A DNA stretch of 29,492 nt, taken from positions 1 through 29,492 of the forward strand of contig CATWVA010000023.1 of assembly GCA_958354105.1 (NCBI GenBank), given 5' to 3'. Numbering within the stretch: the stretch's first letter is position 1; each line of letters opens with the position of its first letter. The notes below the pieces were generated by a model. The model did no database searches. It was not told the DNA's origin and worked only from the letters and a program-made list of their open reading frames with translations. This DNA is from an uncultured Collinsella sp. (GTDB lineage: Bacteria; Actinomycetota; Coriobacteriia; Coriobacteriales; Coriobacteriaceae). A program made the position numbers and the translations under genes. Positions 27,047 through 29,492 of the stretch are shown piece by piece.

Positions 27047-27586
27047 CTACTCGGCAGCAGCCTCAGTCTCGACCTCGGCGGTCTCGGCCTCGGCGACCTC
27101 AGCGGCCTCCTCGACCTCAGCCTCGGCAGCGAGCTCCTCGGCGGTAACGCCGACGAGAACGACAACCTCGGCCTTGATCTCGCGGTACAGCGAGATGGCA
27201 ACGGTGTGGGCACCGGCAACCTTGATGGGCTTACCGAGCTCGACGCGCTTGCGGTCGATGTCCATACCGAGCTGATCCTTGATGGCGTCAGCGATCATAG
27301 CGGCGGTAACAGAGCCAAAGAGGATGCCCTCGTCGCCGACCTTGACGTCAACGGTGACCTGCTTGCCCTCGAGGGCAGCCTTGGTCTCGTTGGCGGTAGC
27401 CAGACGGACGGCCTCGCGCTTGGCGATGTTGTTGCGACGCTCGTCAAGCTGCTTGAGGTTGCCCTTGGTGGCGGCAACAGCGAGCTTCTTGGGGAACAGG
27501 AAGTTCTCAGCGTAACCCTGAGCGACCTCTACGACGTCACCCTCGCCGCCCTTGCCCTTGATCTCATCGAGAAGAATAACCTTCAT
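27047..27586 (-). CDS. rplI: 50S ribosomal protein L9
   Basis: 179 residues, about 30 longer than usual. The N-terminal domain MKVILLDEIKGKGGEGDVVEVAQGYAENFLFPKKLA is the classical L9 RNA-binding motif; a long helix and the C-terminal domain (LFGSVTAAMIADAIKDQLGMDIDRKRVEL) follow. The extra residues from about 148 are an Ala/Glu repeat (AEVEEAAEVAEAETAEVETEAAAE), very acidic and probably disordered. L9 binds 23S rRNA and helps keep frame. It is the last gene of the operon before the terminator, 15 bases after rpsR. Confidence 0.97.
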   Translation of the reverse strand: MKVILLDEIKGKGGEGDVVEVAQGYAENFLFPKKLAVAATKGNLKQLDERRNNIAKREAVRLATANETKAALEGKQVTVDVKVGDEGILFGSVTAAMIADAIKDQLGMDIDRKRVELGKPIKVAGAHTVAISLYREIKAEVVVLVGVTAEELAAEAEVEEAAEVAEAETAEVETEAAAE

Positions 27587-27601
27587 GATGCGTCTCCCTT
27601 C

Positions 27602-27868
27602 TTAGCCGCGGTCGCGGTTGCCACGAGAGGAAACCACGGGGACGGTGTACGGCAGGAGAGCCATCTCGCGGGCGCGCTTGATGGCGTTGGCGATGTCATG
27701 CTGATGCTGCGTGCAAGCGCCAGTGACGCGACGGGGCTTGATCTTGCCACGGTCGGTCATGTACTTACGGAGAAGCTGAGTGTCCTTATAGTCGATGAAC
27801 TCAGTGTTCTCCTTGCAGAACTGGCAGTACTTACGACGCGGCTGACGTGCAGAAAAATCATTAGCCAT
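27602..27868 (-). CDS. rpsR: 30S ribosomal protein S18
   Basis: 88 residues from ATG 27866-27868 (MANDFSARQPRRKYCQFC), with AAAGG upstream; the longer frame to 27919 lacks support. The core FIDYKDTQLLRKYMTDRGKIKPRRVTGACTQHQHDIANAIKRAREMALLPYT is standard S18. Cys15, Cys18 and Cys52 followed by His-rich TQHQH suggest the zinc-binding version. S18 binds S6 and the central domain of 16S rRNA. It lies between ssb and rplI. Confidence 0.97.
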   Translation of the reverse strand: MANDFSARQPRRKYCQFCKENTEFIDYKDTQLLRKYMTDRGKIKPRRVTGACTQHQHDIANAIKRAREMALLPYTVPVVSSRGNRDRG

Positions 27869-27940
27869 GTCAAAATACCTTTCATTTGGCAACTTCGGCG
27901 AACCGAAGCCGCCTCTCACTCAAAAATAGGTGAACAACCC

Positions 27941-28393
27941 TTAGAACGGGATGTCCTCATCGTAGACGTCGACCGCGGGCGGCGTAGCCACCGGTGCGGC
28001 AGGACGTGCTGCAGGCGCGGGAGCTGCGGGGGCGTAACCGCCCTGATCGTAGCCACCCTGGCCACCACGGGAGCTCATAAACTCGATCTCATCGACGATG
28101 ACCTCAAGCTTGCTCCGGCGCTGGCCGTCGCGCTCCCAAGAGCTGTAGCGCAGCTTGCCCTCGATCGCGACCTTGTTTCCCTTTGCCAGGAAACGGCTCA
28201 CGGCCTCGGCGCGGGTGCCGAACATGGTGCAGTCGACAAAGTTGGGATAGTCCTCCCACTCGCCAGTCTGCGCGTTACGGCGACGATCGTTCACAGCGAC
28301 GCCAAAGGACAGAACCTGGGTTCCGCCGGCGGTGGCGCGCAGTTCAGGATCGCGGGTGAGGTTACCGGTGATGTTCACTCGATTGATGCTCAT
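27941..28393 (-). CDS. ssb: Single-stranded DNA-binding protein
   Basis: 150 residues. The OB fold occupies about 1-110 (SINRVNITGNLTRDPELRATAGGTQVLSFGVAVNDRR, then FVDCTMFGTRAEAVSRFLAKGNKVAIEGKLRYSSWE). A Gly/Ala/Pro-rich linker follows, and the C-terminus DEDIPF is the acidic tip that recruits replication and repair proteins. It lies between rpsF and rpsR in the conserved operon, so its amount is tied to ribosomal protein synthesis. The start MSINRVNI is the conserved one. Confidence 0.98.
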   Translation of the reverse strand: MSINRVNITGNLTRDPELRATAGGTQVLSFGVAVNDRRRNAQTGEWEDYPNFVDCTMFGTRAEAVSRFLAKGNKVAIEGKLRYSSWERDGQRRSKLEVIVDEIEFMSSRGGQGGYDQGGYAPAAPAPAARPAAPVATPPAVDVYDEDIPF

Positions 28394-28441
28394 AACTCAC
28401 TACTTCCTCTTGGGGCACAAGCCCAGTCCAAAACGACAGTC

Positions 28442-28735
28442 TTACTCCTGGTCGTCGCGACGGACGATCATGTGGCGGACCACAGCGTCGGTGATGCGCA
28501 GGACGCGATCAAGCTCGGCGATCTGGGTAGGATCTGCGTGGAAGTTGATGAGGGTGTAGTCACCATCGGTGAGGTCGTTGATCTCGTAGGCGAGCTTGCG
28601 CTTGCCCCACTCGTCAACGGAGTCGACCTTGCCAGCGCCCTCAGCGATCGTGGTATCGATACGCTTCATAACAGCGAGACGAGTCTCGGGGTCGAGCGAC
28701 GGGTCAACAAAGAACAGCAGTTCATAAGCCTTCAT
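28442..28735 (-). CDS. rpsF: 30S ribosomal protein S6
   Basis: 97 residues from ATG 28733-28735, with a perfect AGGAGG seven bases upstream. The protein MKAYELLFFVDPSLDPETRLAVMKRIDTTIAEGAGKVDSVDEWGKRKLAYEINDLTDGDYTLINF is a clear S6. It binds S18 during assembly of the small subunit. It is the first gene of the rpsF-ssb-rpsR-rplI operon and has its own promoter and a leader hairpin. Confidence 0.98.
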   Translation of the reverse strand: MKAYELLFFVDPSLDPETRLAVMKRIDTTIAEGAGKVDSVDEWGKRKLAYEINDLTDGDYTLINFHADPTQIAELDRVLRITDAVVRHMIVRRDDQE

Positions 28736-28761
28736 ATTGTCACCTCCTCTGGGCAAATGTG

Positions 28762-28790
28762 GCTTCAGGTCGTGAAGGTGCGCCTGAAGC
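28762..28790 (-). promoter_or_regulatory. Leader hairpin of the rpsF operon
   Basis: Perfect eight-base stem GCTTCAGG / CCTGAAGC with a 13-base loop, 27 bases before the rpsF ATG, inside the predicted mRNA leader. It could be the autoregulatory site for S6:S18, but I do not see the CCG motif described for that leader class, so the role is open. Confidence 0.4.
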
Positions 28791-28806
28791 AGGAAAAGAC
28801 TTGGTA

Positions 28807-28835
28807 ATAATATCTTTCAACCTCCCAGGCCGCAA
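28807..28835 (-). promoter_or_regulatory. Predicted promoter of the rpsF operon
   Basis: On the minus strand TTGCGG (28830-28835), 17 bases, TATTAT (28807-28812): a good -35 start, a five-of-six -10 and ideal spacing. The leader would be about 65 bases and contain the hairpin at 28762. Confidence 0.65.
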
Positions 28836-28840
28836 GAATA

Positions 28841-29198
28841 TGCAGCTACAACCTCATGACCTCCACATATGTCCATACTCGCACGGCGTTTCATGCACAT
28901 TCCAACCAAATGCTGACCAAAAGCTTGACGGATCTGTGGACAAGATACGATGCCGCGGGGACAAGCTGAGCCAAGCCGCAGGCCAACGGGCACAAGGCTG
29001 TGGTCGCAAAATGCATACCAGTGGTCCACAGCGCCACCCAAAGATTTTTAAATTCATTGCCAAGTCGCTTATGAATACCCCTTTTGAACAATTGAGTTAA
29101 TCAACCACGCTGGTCGGAAGCCGTTTTTTTTTGGCACCTCAAACCCCACTGCAACGACAAGCGCGGCCAAGCGTTTTAAAAAATGCCAACTTTTCTGT
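28841..29198. other. Gene-free region between the rpsF promoter and the tRNA promoter
   Basis: Short reading frames on both strands have no ribosome binding site or recognisable protein. The right end is AT-richer than the rest of the window and has a run of nine T at 29124-29132 without a convincing stem. Two loose DnaA-box-like words (28935-28943, 29022-29030) are present but too few to suggest an origin. Nothing else is seen. Confidence 0.5.
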
Positions 29199-29226
29199 TT
29201 GCACTTTGCGATTCCTCGTGTATACT
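29199..29226 (+). promoter_or_regulatory. Promoter of the tRNA-Ser genes
   Basis: TTGCAC (29199-29204), 16 bases, TATACT (29221-29226). The tRNA begins 17 bases after the -10 box, a usual distance for a tRNA leader. Confidence 0.75.
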
Positions 29227-29242
29227 GACTTTCGCATTTAAC

Positions 29243-29333
29243 GGAGAGTTGTCCGAGTGGCCGAAGGAGCACGATTGGAAATCGTGTAGGCGTCAAAAGC
29301 GTCTCCAGGGTTCAAATCCCTGACTCTCCGCCA
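29243..29333 (+). tRNA. tRNA-Ser (anticodon GGA)
   Basis: 91 bases including an encoded CCA. The acceptor stem GGAGAGT pairs with ACTCTCC; the anticodon stem CACGA/TCGTG encloses the loop TTGGAAA with GGA, reading UCC and UCU. The long variable arm (GGCGTCAAAAGCGTCTC region) is class II, as expected for serine. The T loop is GGTTCAAATCC. Confidence 0.96.
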
Positions 29334-29342
29334 GTTAATTCC

Positions 29343-29372
29343 AAAGCAGGCCTTCGAGCCTGCTTTGTTTTT
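29343..29372 (+). terminator. Terminator between the two tRNA-Ser genes
   Basis: A perfect nine-base stem AAAGCAGGC / GCCTGCTTT with a six-base loop, followed by GTTTTT. It begins ten bases after the first tRNA and ends nine bases before the second. Confidence 0.85.
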
Positions 29373-29381
29373 ACCCCACGC

Positions 29382-29472
29382 GGAGGGGTGGCAGAGTGGT
29401 TGAATGCGGCGGTCTCGAAAACCGTTTGGCCTGTATAAGGTCACGAGGGTTCGAATCCCTCCTCCTCCGCCA
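29382..29472 (+). tRNA. tRNA-Ser (anticodon CGA)
   Basis: 91 bases including an encoded CCA. The acceptor stem GGAGGGG pairs with CTCCTCC with one G-U; the anticodon stem CGGT/ACCG encloses CTCGAAA with CGA, reading UCG. A long variable arm is present, as usual for serine. No separate promoter is seen between the preceding terminator and this gene. Confidence 0.95.
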
Positions 29473-29492
29473 TTTTGGTTGAGAAAGCTCCC

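Noticed and set aside
27035..28807. 590-codon plus-strand frame across rplI, rpsR, ssb and rpsF
   Set aside because: It runs antisense through four certain genes and their spacers, so it is a composition artefact.
28935..29030. Two DnaA-box-like words, TGTGGACAA and TGGTCCACA, near dnaB/rpsF
   Set aside because: Each has mismatches to the consensus, only two are seen, and dnaA/dnaN are absent, so an origin is not supported.
29124..29132. Run of nine T, possible terminator
   Set aside because: Only a three-base stem precedes it, too weak for a terminator.

Overview
The window looks like chromosomal DNA of a high-G+C Gram-positive from the Coriobacteriia, most likely Collinsella or a close relative. 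This rests on the G+C-rich codon use, the protein sequences, the sorting signal with a class B-like sortase, the mannose-family PTS and the rpsF-ssb-rpsR-rplI-dnaB order. It is an inference, since no database search was possible. Almost every gene is on the minus strand; only a GntR regulator and two tRNA-Ser genes are on the plus strand. I saw no insertion sequence, phage gene, CRISPR array or rRNA.

Layout. (1) 1-1827: the 5' part of a MoaE-like gene, a class B-like sortase and purE. (2) 2045-8458: a 2137-residue secreted, wall-anchored GH31 glycosidase with carbohydrate-binding, fibronectin, dockerin-like, cohesin-like and FIVAR modules and an IPNTG sorting signal. A run of ten G lies in its leader. 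(3) 8459-8973: a structured gene-free stretch. (4) 8974-9844: a MarR regulator and a small two-helix membrane protein. (5) 10040-12802: a complete mannose-family PTS in the order IIA-IIB-IIC-IID, divergent from a GntR/UTRA regulator (13111-13893). (6) 14115-18864: carA-carB, with a PyrR-binding-loop-like hairpin on the carA ribosome binding site and a long nested inverted repeat after carB. (7) 19071-21828: an unknown membrane protein and an ABC exporter. (8) 21911-25337: a Nudix hydrolase, purD and purA. (9) 25431-28735: dnaB, rplI, rpsR, ssb and rpsF. (10) 29243-29472: two tRNA-Ser genes.

The most interesting part is 329-13893. Read together it resembles one host-glycan foraging unit: a sortase, a wall-anchored glycosidase whose catalytic motifs resemble the GH31 alpha-N-acetylgalactosaminidase group, a sugar PTS and two regulators. 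The same 13-base motif, WTGTACCRWACAT, occurs upstream of the glycosidase gene, the PTS operon and gntR, always in coding orientation. A second, longer similarity links the marR upstream region to the PTS/gntR intergenic region. These suggest a small regulon; the sugar specificity and the regulator assignments are inference.

The remaining genes are mostly housekeeping: pyrimidine and arginine precursor synthesis (carAB), purine synthesis (purE, purD, purA), replication (dnaB, ssb) and translation (S6, S18, L9, tRNA-Ser).
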